Shown one piece after another: positions 7,322 to 16,433 of a DNA stretch of 64,000 nt (position 1 is its first letter; the number at the start of each line of letters is the position of its first letter). A model generated the notes under the pieces. That model was not told the DNA's origin, made no database searches, and worked only from the letters and a program-made list of their open reading frames with translations. This DNA is from Lachnospiraceae bacterium AM93-12TA (GTDB taxonomy: Bacteria; Bacillota; Clostridia; Lachnospirales; Lachnospiraceae): assembly GCA_027698105.1 (NCBI GenBank), contig JAQERH010000011.1, positions 12,920-76,919 of the forward strand, written 5' to 3'. The position numbers and the translations under genes are program-made.

Positions 7322-9229
7322 ATGGAAGAATATACAAGAGAACAGATTCAAAGAGCAGATGATACCGATTTATATGTTTTTCTTTCTGGGAGAGGAGAAT
7401 CGTTCAAACGATGTGGGAAGGAATACCGATGGTTGCGACATGACAGTGTGATGATCAACAAGAACGAATGGTATCGTTTTAGTCAGAATAAAGGCGGTCA
7501 TGCCATCGATTTTATGAAAGAATTTTACGGTCTTTCTTTTGCAGAGGCAGTCAAAGAATTATTAGGAGAAGAGGGAGTTGGAGAAACCAACAGAAGAACG
7601 GCCAAGGAAGATGCAGGCAGACAGAGGGTCTGCCCCATCCCCTTGCCTGGATTGGAACTGCCAGAAAGAAATGAAAGCTGTGAGATTGCAAGGAAGTATC
7701 TCATTGAACAGAGAAAACTATCGGAACATTTGGTGGATCAGATGATCGAAAAGGGAGATATTTATGAAAGCAAAGCATATCACAATGTGGTGTTCGTTGG
7801 AAGAGACAAAGAACAGAATCCCAGATATGCAGCTATGCGGGGAATCGATGAGAACCGATATCGTGGGGAGGCAAGAGGTTCAGAAAAAGCCTATGGATTT
7901 GGCCATATAGGAACGGATGAAAAGCTATTTGTGTTTGAATCCCCCATTGATCTCTTGTCTTATATCACTGCAGTTCCGGAAGAATGGGAAAAGCATAGTT
8001 ATATTTCCCTAGGAGGATTGAGTGAAAAAGCAATGAAACGGATGTATACAGAATATCCTCATATCCATTCCATCTACTTGTGTCTGGATAATGATGAGCC
8101 TGGAAATGAGAGATGCAGGCAGTTTGTTTCTCTTATTCCGGAGGAACTGAGTGTGTACCGATTAGAACCGGTGAAGAAAGACTGGAATGAATGTCTGGTA
8201 GCAGAAGTTCCGGTAGAAAATATGGCAAAGCAGATGTGCTGGAGAGATGCCAGGGAAAAACCAGTTCCGGTCATGAAGATGTCGGAGGTTGAGGAAACGG
8301 TGGTTCAGTGGTTATGGTATCCCTTCATTCCCTTTGGAAAGGTTACTTTGATCCAGGGGAATCCGGGAAAAGGAAAAACATGGCTTGCAATGGCAATCGC
8401 CGCATACTGTACGAATGGAAAAGAACTTCCCGATGCACTTCCCATAGAACCCTTTAATGTGTTGTATCAAACAGCAGAGGATGGGATAGCAGATACCATT
8501 AAGCCTAGATTAGCAAAATGTGGTGCAGATATGACAAGGGTGCGATTCATCAATGAAGATGAAAAACAACTTTCTATGACGGACGATCGGATTGAAAAAG
8601 CCATTCGCCAGAACAATGTACGCCTCATGATCATGGATCCCATACAGGCCTATCTGGGAGCCAATGTGGATATGAACCGGGCAAATGAGATCCGTCCCTT
8701 ATTTCGACATCTCAGTACGATTGCAGAGAGAACCGGATGTGCCATTGTTCTCATTGGACATTTGAATAAGTCATCGGGAAGTCAGAGCGATTATCGTTCC
8801 TTGGGATCTATTGATATCGCAGCGGCAGTACGAAGCATCTTATTTGTAGAAAAGGTGGAAAAAGAGAAGGAACAGGATATCCGAGTGGTATATCAGCAAA
8901 AGGATTCTCTTGCTAAGAAGGAAAATCCGGTAGCGTTTTCTTTAGGAGAAGAAGGCTTAAAATGGTTAGGAGAATACGATATATCCATTGAAGATCTGCT
9001 AATGGGGAAAGCAGGAACGAAAAAGGAAACGAAACTGGAAAAGGCACAGAAGTTGATCCTGGAGTTATTAACCAAACGGAAAGTAATGTGCTTAGAAGAA
9101 TTAGAGGCAGAGCTACTAGTCTATGGGATTTCTTCTAGAACAGGAAGAGATGCAAGAAAGCAGCTGGAAAACAGACTGAGCTACGACTGGTGTCAGGGAA
9201 GAAAAACAGTTGCTTTAACAACAGAATAA
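7322..9229 (+). CDS. Primase-like / RepA-type helicase fusion protein
   Basis: A 635-aa replication protein. The N-terminus (about 1-75) resembles the DNA-binding front end of DnaG-like primases (DUF3991 type, with WLRHDSVMINKNEWYRF). A Toprim-like segment follows, with FVFESPIDLLSY and YLCLDNDEPGN. An AAA_25/RepA-type ATPase then begins near 340 with Walker A GNPGKGKTWLA, Walker B-like LMIMDPIQAYLG, and VLIGHLNKSSG. The C-terminus is a winged-helix-like tail. It probably primes and unwinds DNA for replication of the mobilised circle. It starts 15 bases after the relaxase frame, in one operon. Confidence 0.8.
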   Translation: MEEYTREQIQRADDTDLYVFLSGRGESFKRCGKEYRWLRHDSVMINKNEWYRFSQNKGGHAIDFMKEFYGLSFAEAVKELLGEEGVGETNRRTAKEDAGRQRVCPIPLPGLELPERNESCEIARKYLIEQRKLSEHLVDQMIEKGDIYESKAYHNVVFVGRDKEQNPRYAAMRGIDENRYRGEARGSEKAYGFGHIGTDEKLFVFESPIDLLSYITAVPEEWEKHSYISLGGLSEKAMKRMYTEYPHIHSIYLCLDNDEPGNERCRQFVSLIPEELSVYRLEPVKKDWNECLVAEVPVENMAKQMCWRDAREKPVPVMKMSEVEETVVQWLWYPFIPFGKVTLIQGNPGKGKTWLAMAIAAYCTNGKELPDALPIEPFNVLYQTAEDGIADTIKPRLAKCGADMTRVRFINEDEKQLSMTDDRIEKAIRQNNVRLMIMDPIQAYLGANVDMNRANEIRPLFRHLSTIAERTGCAIVLIGHLNKSSGSQSDYRSLGSIDIAAAVRSILFVEKVEKEKEQDIRVVYQQKDSLAKKENPVAFSLGEEGLKWLGEYDISIEDLLMGKAGTKKETKLEKAQKLILELLTKRKVMCLEELEAELLVYGISSRTGRDARKQLENRLSYDWCQGRKTVALTTE

Positions 9230-9235
9230 AGGATG

Positions 9236-9320
9236 ACATTGGCAAAAACACACTTTGGCATTGGCAGTCTTTATAGATACCTTTGCCAGCCGCCAATGTT
9301 AGAGCAATTACGAATAGATG
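9236..9320. repeat. Short inverted repeats downstream of the primase/helicase gene
   Basis: CATTGGC...GCCAATG and an internal GGCATTGGCA form overlapping dyads over about 65 bases. There is no clear T-run, so a simple terminator is unlikely. It may be a protein-binding or origin site. Confidence 0.35.
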
Positions 9321-9392
9321 ATAGTTAAGGTCTATTTTAATAGGTATTTTCATAGTAATGGACAAAGAGAAAAGGGAGGTGGGAACGCCGCT

Positions 9393-9560
9393 ATGAAGAA
9401 ACAAAAACTGAATTATCGTTTTCATAATCCGAATACTGCGGAAGTGACCGCCGATTACATATTAAAAGTATTTATTGAGGTGAATGCGAAGAAGGTAGAA
9501 CGAGTTATGCAGGAGGTAGCTGAGAATAGTGCGGAAGAGGACAAGCGGGAAGCAAAATAA
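9393..9560 (+). CDS. Small hypothetical protein of the element
   Basis: A 55-aa charged protein (MKKQKLNYRFHNPNTAEVTAD...) preceded by a strong AGGGAGGTGGG site. I recognise no family. Residues VTADYILKVFIEVN look like one amphipathic helix. Small proteins of this kind often sit next to recombinase genes in clostridial elements; no function is assigned. Confidence 0.55.
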   Translation: MKKQKLNYRFHNPNTAEVTADYILKVFIEVNAKKVERVMQEVAENSAEEDKREAK

Positions 9561-9637
9561 AATTCTCTATTCTTAACGATGAAAAATGCAGAAAAAGAAA
9601 TTACAAAGCAATATATGAGAGAAAATCTCAAATATAG

Positions 9638-9665
9638 TTTACAAAAACTAAAAATAGAGTATAAT
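9638..9665 (+). promoter_or_regulatory. Sigma-A-type promoter for the AbiL/RloAB-like pair
   Basis: TTTACA (9638-9643), 16 bases, TATAAT (9660-9665), 41 bases before the ATP-binding protein start. It would drive the two-gene defence operon, and perhaps the SIR2-HerA genes behind it. Confidence 0.6.
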
Positions 9666-9705
9666 AAAGAGTAGATAAGATAAAATCTGAAATGGAGGTA
9701 ACGAT

Positions 9706-10932
9706 ATGTTATGCCAATTTACAGTTAAGAATTTTAAAAGTATACGAGATGAGATGACGTTTGATATGCAGGCGGCGGCTATTTCGGAGCATGAAGATAA
9801 AGTGATAATGGATAAAAATGGAGAGCAGTTTTTGCCGGTTTCTGCAATATATGGTCCAAATGGTGGTGGAAAATCAAATGTCTTGGAAGCATTGCATACT
9901 GTGGCAGCAAAAGTGTTACGCCCGTTGTATGCAACAGGAGATAACGAGGAACGTGTTTTTCTTCAGAAAAAATTATTGATTGAGCCTTTTGTATTTTCGG
10001 AAGAAATGAAAAATGAACCGACAGAATTTGAAGTTTTCTTCCGAACAGAACTTGCAGAGTATAGATATATACTTCATGTGAAAAGAGAGATTGTTGTATA
10101 TGAGTGCCTCGATCGTGTGAAATTGGAGACGGGAAGACGTTCAGCTCTTTTTGAGCGAAATGTAGAGGAAACAATATTAAAGGGTGTGTTTGCAAAATTA
10201 AAGATTAGTGACGAACTTTCTGAAACATTGCCATTATTATCTTATTTAGGAATTACCTATAAGAAAAATGAGGTGGTAAAAGACGTTTTAGAATGGTTTG
10301 AATACGGCATTGATTTCCTAAACTATGGGAATCCGATTGAAGAACTTCGTATGGCAGTATCAAATTCAGAGGATGTAAAGCAGTTAATGTTGGATATGAT
10401 TCAGGAAATGGATTTGGACATTGTGGATTTCCGAGTTGTGAAAGATGAAAACGATCGAATTGATGTGTATACAAAACATATGGTAGAGGGATATGAAGCA
10501 GAACTAAATTTGTTTGATGAATCCAGCGGTACAAAGAAATTGTTTGGGTTAATGCCATTTATTGCTGATAGCTTATTATCAGGAGCAACACTGGTAATTG
10601 ATGAACTAGATGCAAAAATCCATCCAGTGTTATTACGTCATATAATTATGATGTTCAATGACATGAATATTAATAAGAAAAAGGCACAGTTGATTTTTAC
10701 ATCTCATGATTTATCTACGATGAATAGTGAGGTGTTCCGCAGGGATGAAATCTGGTTTGTGGCGAAAGGAAATGCACAGAATTCCCAATTGTATTCTCTT
10801 GTAGAGTTTAAAAATGAGAAGGGCGAGTCTGTTCGTAAAGATGCCAAATTTGATAAACAGTATCTTGAAGGTAAGTATGGCGCAGATCCATACCTCAGAA
10901 GAATTATAGATTGGGGGAAGGTTAATGCCTAA
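9706..10932 (+). CDS. AAA15/OLD-like ATPase (RloA / AbiLi-type defence protein)
   Basis: A 408-aa ABC-type ATPase. The N-terminal strand FTVKNFKSIRDEMTFDM is followed by Walker A GPNGGGKS (about 49-56), the insert typical of AAA15/AAA21 proteins, a signature ESSGTKKLF, Walker B TLVIDELDAKIHP (about 296-308) and the TSHD switch. It overlaps by 8 bases an RloB-like gene. The pair matches the RloA-RloB and AbiLi-AbiLii arrangement of abortive phage defence. Activity here is inferred from family and pairing. Confidence 0.85.
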   Translation: MLCQFTVKNFKSIRDEMTFDMQAAAISEHEDKVIMDKNGEQFLPVSAIYGPNGGGKSNVLEALHTVAAKVLRPLYATGDNEERVFLQKKLLIEPFVFSEEMKNEPTEFEVFFRTELAEYRYILHVKREIVVYECLDRVKLETGRRSALFERNVEETILKGVFAKLKISDELSETLPLLSYLGITYKKNEVVKDVLEWFEYGIDFLNYGNPIEELRMAVSNSEDVKQLMLDMIQEMDLDIVDFRVVKDENDRIDVYTKHMVEGYEAELNLFDESSGTKKLFGLMPFIADSLLSGATLVIDELDAKIHPVLLRHIIMMFNDMNINKKKAQLIFTSHDLSTMNSEVFRRDEIWFVAKGNAQNSQLYSLVEFKNEKGESVRKDAKFDKQYLEGKYGADPYLRRIIDWGKVNA

Positions 10933-11623
10933 GAAAGCCAGAACAGAAGCGTGGAGAAAGAAGCGCCGCCAAGAGCATTTGGAAATGAAAAAATACAGAT
11001 ATTACATTTTCTGTGAAGGTCAAGAAACGGAACCAAATTATTTCCAAGGGTTCAAAAAATGTATTGAAGAAAATCCGATTTACAAAGATATGGTTTTGAT
11101 TGAAATAGAGCCTTGTCAGGCGGAGACCATGCGTGTAATCGGAATGGCAGAAGAATATGTGAAAAAGAATCGACTTCAAAAAGGGCAGATATGGTGCGTG
11201 TATGATAAAGATAGTTTTCCGGCGCAGCATTTTAATGGTGTGGTTGAACGTGCTGAGAAATTGAATAAACAGAATCCAGAGTTACAATATCATGCGGCAT
11301 GGAGTAACGAGTGCATAGAGTTTTGGTTTCTTCTGCATTTTGCATATTATACTTCAAACAATCATAGATCTGAGTATAAGAAGTTCCTTAATGAGAAATT
11401 TCAAGAACTTGGGATTGGTAACTATGAGAAAAATATGGCTAATATTTTTGAACTGTTGACGGAATATGGAAGTCCGAAATTGGCGATACGATATGCGAAG
11501 CGAATTATAAAAGAGGGGCAGGGGAAAACACCGACAGAGATTGCACCGGGAACGAAAGTTTATGAGTTGGTGGAGGAATTGGCAAAGTATTTGACGGAAG
11601 AATATAGAAAATTGTTTTCATGA
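10925..11623 (+). CDS. RloB-family protein (AbiLii-type, Toprim-like nuclease candidate)
   Basis: A 232-aa RloB-domain protein. A basic N-terminus leads into YYIFCEGQETEPNYF (about 26-40) with the conserved Glu of Toprim-like folds. Next come VYDKDSFP (about 92-99) with the paired acidic residues, and NECIEFWFLLHF. RloB proteins accompany AAA15 ATPases as the probable effector nuclease. Its start lies inside the end of the ATPase gene, so the two are translationally coupled. Confidence 0.82.
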   Translation: MPKKARTEAWRKKRRQEHLEMKKYRYYIFCEGQETEPNYFQGFKKCIEENPIYKDMVLIEIEPCQAETMRVIGMAEEYVKKNRLQKGQIWCVYDKDSFPAQHFNGVVERAEKLNKQNPELQYHAAWSNECIEFWFLLHFAYYTSNNHRSEYKKFLNEKFQELGIGNYEKNMANIFELLTEYGSPKLAIRYAKRIIKEGQGKTPTEIAPGTKVYELVEELAKYLTEEYRKLFS

Positions 11624-11643
11624 ATAATACGGAAGGATAAATA

Positions 11644-12675
11644 ATGGATATTGATACGATAAAAAAGATAATACAAGATTTTTTTCAAGAGGGTACAGTT
11701 ACAATAGTTGGATCAGGACTCTCATTAGCAGAAGGAATTCCAGGAATGGGCGAACTAGCTAAGAAATTGCAAATGGAAATTCCAGGATTGTTGTCTGCGA
11801 CAGGTGATATTAAAAACTGGAATAATATTGAAAACGATTTGGCAAAAGGAGTTGGATTAGAAGAAGCTTTACACAATACTAAGCCAAGTTCATATGTTGA
11901 AGAGTGTATTCGGAAAGTAACGGCAATATATATTGGTGAAGCGGATAAAAGGCTTTTGACAGATATTGTAAAAACTGGAAAACAACTTAGATTTTCGGAA
12001 TATTTACAACGGTTTAATATAAGAAATGAAGGAATGACGGTAATTACAACAAATTATGATCGATTGCTTGAGTACGCATGTGAAACTAATGAAATAATGG
12101 CAGATACACTTTTTGTTGGAAAGTATATAGCCCGTTTCAAACCCAATCAAAGTAAGTATGGCTCTTGTATTGGGGTGCAAAGAACGAATGGAAAAGGGAA
12201 AAAACTGCAGTATTCTCCAAGAGTGACTATTTTGAAACCACATGGTTGTTTGAGTTGGCATTTAATTAATAGTATTCCATATTCATTGCCTGATTATTCA
12301 ATAGAAGATAGTTTAATAATTACTCCTGGATTAAATAAATATCGCGAAGGGTATAGTGTTCCGTTCGATATACATCGAGCACGTGCTAATGAGGAAATTG
12401 ACAAGGCGCAGCGGTATATTATTATTGGATATGGATTTGGTGATGATCATTTAGAAACACATTTAATACAACAGTTACGTGCTGGAAAACCAGCACTTAT
12501 TCTTACTCATTCATTGTCAACAAAAGCGGAAAACATAGTTAAAGAATGTGCTGGAATTACTGCGGTTTGTCATGCCAATAGTAATGATACAAAAATATTG
12601 AATTCAATAGGTGAAACTATTTTGTCAGGAATAAATTTGTGGGATTTGCATGAAATGATAAAGGAGGTATTTTGA
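11644..12675 (+). CDS. SIR2-domain defence protein
   Basis: A 343-aa SIR2-like protein expected to bind and hydrolyse NAD+. The nucleotide-binding loop is VGSGLSLAEGIPGMGEL (about 22-38), TTNYD lies near 135-139, the catalytic-type His is in PHGCLSW (about 199), and GYGFGDDHLETHL lies near 263-275. The last codon overlaps the start of the HerA-like gene. SIR2 with HerA is an experimentally described anti-phage pair in other bacteria in which infection triggers NAD+ depletion. The key residues look intact here. Confidence 0.87.
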   Translation: MDIDTIKKIIQDFFQEGTVTIVGSGLSLAEGIPGMGELAKKLQMEIPGLLSATGDIKNWNNIENDLAKGVGLEEALHNTKPSSYVEECIRKVTAIYIGEADKRLLTDIVKTGKQLRFSEYLQRFNIRNEGMTVITTNYDRLLEYACETNEIMADTLFVGKYIARFKPNQSKYGSCIGVQRTNGKGKKLQYSPRVTILKPHGCLSWHLINSIPYSLPDYSIEDSLIITPGLNKYREGYSVPFDIHRARANEEIDKAQRYIIIGYGFGDDHLETHLIQQLRAGKPALILTHSLSTKAENIVKECAGITAVCHANSNDTKILNSIGETILSGINLWDLHEMIKEVF

Positions 12676-14414
12676 TGGGAAATTTGTTAGTGTTTTCGGA
12701 AAATGATATGTTAGGACATGTAACACATGTTGATACAGAGCAGATTATTATTGAAATTGAAAATAGTAATCTGATGAACAAGATTTGTGTAGGAAATCTC
12801 GTGGCGATAGAAACATCAAAGCAACATGAAAATTTAATTGCACTCATTGACAAAGTGACTCGAAAGTATATGGAGACTTATATGGACGAAGATAATGAAA
12901 TTGGTGAGATGATGGCATCGTCCACTGATTACATTAAAGTAAGTGTAATAGGTACATATTATTCTGTATACGGTTCTGTACATGATTTGTTTAAAAGAGG
13001 TGTTGAAACTTTTCCGCAAATTGAAAGTAAATGTTATGAGATTATAGGTCAGAACCTTCAAAATTTTATGAATATTTTGGGGAAAGATATTGATACAGAT
13101 AAACGATTGAAAATTGGTTCTTTTATGATGGATACAAGTGCAGAAGCAGTACTTGATGGCAACAAGTTTTTTCAGCGACATGCAGCTGTTTTGGGAAGTA
13201 CAGGATCGGGAAAAAGTTGGTGTGTGGCAAATATATTAGAAAAAGCAAGTAAATTGAAATATACTAATATTATTGTGTTTGATATGCATGGAGAATATAA
13301 AAGTTTAACGGAGGGGACAGATGCAATTGCACAATCTTTTAAGATTGCAGGTCCTGGGGATTTGGAAACGTCGAACGACGATGCTTTGTTCTTGCCATAT
13401 TGGTTACTTAACCGAGAAGAACTCTTATCAATGATTTTAGATAGAAGTGACTCAAATGCTCCGAATCAGGCATCTCGATTTACGTTGCACATTCGCAGTT
13501 TAAAAGAAGCAACGTTGACTAGAGAAGGAAAGACAGATACATTGAAAACATTTACTGTTGATTCGCCGATTCCATTTTTAATGACAGATTTATTAGAGTT
13601 GTTAAAAGATGATGATACTAGAAAAGGTATGGGGAAAAATGGTCCGATTAAAGGAGAATGGGAAGGTAAATTAACACGATTCATTTCTAGATTGGAAACT
13701 AAGATTGCAGATAAAACTTATGGATTTATGTTTCAACCAACGGATGAGATTCAAATGTATAATTGGTTGGCAAATTTGGCTTGTCGCTTGTTAGGCTATC
13801 AGAGTGGTCAAAAAGGGATTAAGATAATTGATTTCTCAGAAGTTCCATCTGATGTTCTACCTGTTGTAACAGGAACGTTGGCGAGATTATTATATGATAT
13901 TCAGTTTTGGATGAATGAACAAAAACGAACACCGTTTACACTTGTTTGTGACGAAGCACATTTGTATTTACCTATAAAGGAGGATGCTGATGCGGTTCAA
14001 AAGCAAGCATTATATAATTTTGAGCGAATAGCAAAGGAAGGAAGAAAGTATGGGGTATCGATTTTGGCAGTTAGCCAACGACCAGCAGATGTTAGTAAAA
14101 CTATATTAAGTCAATGCAATAATTTTGTGGTTTTGAGATTGACTAATGAAAGAGATAAAGGTGTAATTAAAAATCTGCTACCAGATTCATTGAAAAGTAC
14201 AATAGAATTCTTGCCTTTGCTTGATGTGGGAGAAGCATTAGTGGTAGGAGATGCTATATTATTACCTAGTAAAATAGTATTAGATAAACCGTTAGAGACA
14301 CATAGACCAATTAGTGCAACAAAGGATTTTTGGGATGAATGGGATAATAATGAACCTGATAATGATGCAATTAATGAAGCGATAGAAGCATTACGAAAAC
14401 AATGTAGAGGATAA
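12675..14414 (+). CDS. HerA/FtsK-like hexameric ATPase, partner of SIR2
   Basis: A 579-aa HerA-type translocase (DUF87). The N-terminal beta-barrel (HAS-barrel-like) precedes Walker A GSTGSGKSWC (about 174-183), Walker B FTLVCDEAHLY (about 421-431) and AVSQRPADVSKTIL with the conserved Arg. The C-terminal brace is acidic. I chose the ATG overlapping the SIR2 stop (TGATG) behind AAAGGAGG; the TTG one codon upstream is less likely. It should form a ring that docks the SIR2 subunits. Base composition is very A+T-rich, like the SIR2 gene. Confidence 0.88.
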   Translation: MGNLLVFSENDMLGHVTHVDTEQIIIEIENSNLMNKICVGNLVAIETSKQHENLIALIDKVTRKYMETYMDEDNEIGEMMASSTDYIKVSVIGTYYSVYGSVHDLFKRGVETFPQIESKCYEIIGQNLQNFMNILGKDIDTDKRLKIGSFMMDTSAEAVLDGNKFFQRHAAVLGSTGSGKSWCVANILEKASKLKYTNIIVFDMHGEYKSLTEGTDAIAQSFKIAGPGDLETSNDDALFLPYWLLNREELLSMILDRSDSNAPNQASRFTLHIRSLKEATLTREGKTDTLKTFTVDSPIPFLMTDLLELLKDDDTRKGMGKNGPIKGEWEGKLTRFISRLETKIADKTYGFMFQPTDEIQMYNWLANLACRLLGYQSGQKGIKIIDFSEVPSDVLPVVTGTLARLLYDIQFWMNEQKRTPFTLVCDEAHLYLPIKEDADAVQKQALYNFERIAKEGRKYGVSILAVSQRPADVSKTILSQCNNFVVLRLTNERDKGVIKNLLPDSLKSTIEFLPLLDVGEALVVGDAILLPSKIVLDKPLETHRPISATKDFWDEWDNNEPDNDAINEAIEALRKQCRG

Positions 14415-14428
14415 GGAGAATAAAAAAT

Positions 14429-14728
14429 ATGATTGATTTACACGATAGTCATGGTAGACATATAGCAAATTTTGTGAGTGGACAATTGCATGATGTTCAG
14501 GGGAGAAACATTGGTCATTATTTGGAGAATGAAGGTATTTTTATTAATATGCAGGGATATTATTTAGGAGAAATAGTAGATAAAAGGAGATTACTTTATA
14601 ATAATAATTCAGCTTATAAATCGATATGTTATGGTGTATATGGAAACTATGGGAACATTGGTAATTATGGAAATTATGGGAATATAGGAACTTGTTTTTA
14701 TGCTGGATATTCAGATGTAAAGATTTAA
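14429..14728 (+). CDS. Small repeat protein resembling the 4-fold beta-flower family
   Basis: A 99-aa protein in the same operon as SIR2-HerA (AAGGAGAA site, 14 bases after HerA). The N-terminal half has a recurring pattern of Asp-x-x-Gly-Arg-x-Ile (DSHGRHIANF, DVQGRNIGHY, NMQGYYLGEI), each perhaps one beta petal. This is followed by a low-complexity Asn-Tyr-Gly-Asn-Ile-Gly tract. The first half resembles the 4-fold beta flower domain. The function is unknown; its position suggests an accessory, sensor or inhibitor of the SIR2-HerA pair. Confidence 0.65.
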   Translation: MIDLHDSHGRHIANFVSGQLHDVQGRNIGHYLENEGIFINMQGYYLGEIVDKRRLLYNNNSAYKSICYGVYGNYGNIGNYGNYGNIGTCFYAGYSDVKI

Positions 14729-14740
14729 TATGTATATTAG

Positions 14741-14775
14741 TAAGAGCTACTGTCTTAATGATGGTAGCTTTTATA
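14741..14775 (+). terminator. Terminator of the SIR2-HerA operon
   Basis: The stem AGCTAC / GTAGCT, with a TGTCTTAATGATG loop, is followed by TTTTAT just after the small repeat-protein gene. Confidence 0.6.
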
Positions 14776-14793
14776 GTAAAACAGAATTTTCTG

Positions 14794-14821
14794 TTTACGA
14801 ATCTTTATTTTGATATATAAT
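14794..14821 (+). promoter_or_regulatory. Promoter of the spoIIID-element recombinase
   Basis: TTTACG (14794-14799), 16 bases, TATAAT (14816-14821), 44 bases before the ATG. It looks like a sigma-A promoter. I could not convince myself of a sigma-E or sigma-K match here, which matters for whether excision is tied to sporulation. Confidence 0.5.
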
Positions 14822-14864
14822 ATAGATGTAACAGAAAATAAATTTAATACAGAGAGGTAACACT

Positions 14865-16433
14865 ATGAAGATAGCAGCATATTGCCGTGTTTCCACAGAT
14901 AAAGCCGACCAGCTTAACAGCTTAGAGGCACAAAAGGAATTTTTTTCCGAATACACTCAGCGTACAGGAGATGTCTTAGTAAAATTATATGCAGATGAAG
15001 GTATTTCTGGAACCAAAATCAAAAACCGTAAAGAATTTCTTCGTATGATGTCTGATGCGGAAAAAGGAATGTTTGATATGGTCGTTGTAAAGGACATTTC
15101 TCGCTTTGCCAGAAATACCGTAGATCTTTTACAGAATGTTCGCAAGCTGAAAGCGTTAGGTATTGAAACACAGTTCCTTACAGCGAATATGACAAGTATG
15201 GGAAATAGTGAGTTTGTTCTCACCATCTTCGGAGCATTGGCTCAGGAGGAAAGTGCGAATACATCTAAGCGAGTGAAATTTGGTAAAAAACTGAATGCAG
15301 AGAAAGGACGAGTTCCGAACATTGTGTACGGATACGATAAAACAATCGGAGACTATTTCAATCTTGAGATCAACAAAGAAGAATCAAAGGTTGTAAAGCA
15401 AATTTATAAGTGGTACACAGAAGAAGGTTACGGTGCTGCCAAGATTTCCAATATGCTGAATGAAAAGGGATATCGGACAAAGAGAAACTGCAAATGGAGC
15501 CAGAATGCCATCTGCCGGATTTTGACCAATGAGATTTATACGGGAAAGATTATCAATGGAAAGCAGGAAATCAGTGATTTTCTGACTGGTCAGAGAAGAG
15601 AGAAGGATGAAACGGAATGGCTTGTTGTGGAACGTCCAGAACTTCGTATTATTGAAGATGAAGTGTTTGAAAAAGCACAGGAAATTCTTCGTGGAAGAAA
15701 CGATGCATTCAATCTGAATCATGAGCGACAAAGCAACAAATATTTGTTTTCTACATTGATTAAATGTAAAGAATGTGGCTGGTCATTCCGACGAACAGTT
15801 CGTACTTACAAAAATACGTATGTGCGTTGGGTTTGCTCTGGAAGAAATGGAAAAGGAGCAGATAGTTGTCCAAATAAAACAGCTGTAGATGAAGAAGAAT
15901 TAATCCAGGTTTTACAGGAATATTTTAATCGGGTTCTTCAACAAAAAAATAAAGTGATTGATTATGTGGTGAAAGAATTCCAAAGAGTGTACAAAGCAAA
16001 AGATGAAAATGCAGAGTACGAGAAGGAATTGAATTTGCAGATTGCCAGATTACAGAGAATGCGACAGAAATATATGGATATGTATACCGATGATTTGATT
16101 TCCAGAGAAGAATTGAATGATAAGTTGGGGGGCACTCGTCAAGAACTGGATCGTCTGGAAAATGAATTGAAAATGGTGTCCAGTAATTTGACAAAAGGAG
16201 ATCAGATGGAAAAAATCTTAAATGATACCTTTAAGCAGATTGAGGATATTACAGATGTTCATGAGATGACCAATGTACAGTTAAAGAGACTGATTAAGAA
16301 AATCGAAGTAGACAAAGATGGAAATGTGGATATTTACCTTCGATTATTAGGTGATTTGGGATTAAATGAAAGCATTTTAGTGGCAGACGAATGTGAAAAT
16401 AAAACAGCTCTAAATAGTAACTACCAAACATAA
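14865..16433 (+). CDS. Large serine recombinase of the spoIIID element (SpoIVCA-like)
   Basis: A 522-aa large serine recombinase expected to integrate and excise the element. The resolvase catalytic domain carries YCRVSTDK with the nucleophile Ser10, the Arg-rich VVVKDISRFARN and the GALAQEES region. The recombinase domain follows, and a zinc ribbon has CKECGWSF and CSGRNGKGADSCPN (about 302-337). A long coiled coil (about 395-445) precedes the tail. The stop TAA lies inside the right att core, so the gene abuts spoIIID DNA. Overall layout resembles SpoIVCA, the skin element recombinase. Confidence 0.92.
   Translation: MKIAAYCRVSTDKADQLNSLEAQKEFFSEYTQRTGDVLVKLYADEGISGTKIKNRKEFLRMMSDAEKGMFDMVVVKDISRFARNTVDLLQNVRKLKALGIETQFLTANMTSMGNSEFVLTIFGALAQEESANTSKRVKFGKKLNAEKGRVPNIVYGYDKTIGDYFNLEINKEESKVVKQIYKWYTEEGYGAAKISNMLNEKGYRTKRNCKWSQNAICRILTNEIYTGKIINGKQEISDFLTGQRREKDETEWLVVERPELRIIEDEVFEKAQEILRGRNDAFNLNHERQSNKYLFSTLIKCKECGWSFRRTVRTYKNTYVRWVCSGRNGKGADSCPNKTAVDEEELIQVLQEYFNRVLQQKNKVIDYVVKEFQRVYKAKDENAEYEKELNLQIARLQRMRQKYMDMYTDDLISREELNDKLGGTRQELDRLENELKMVSSNLTKGDQMEKILNDTFKQIEDITDVHEMTNVQLKRLIKKIEVDKDGNVDIYLRLLGDLGLNESILVADECENKTALNSNYQT

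Noticed and set aside
14640..14700. Tandem AAYTATGG-like repeats as a CRISPR or satellite array
   Set aside because: The units are short, codon-phased and encode the NYG/NIG tract of a small protein; there are no spacers.
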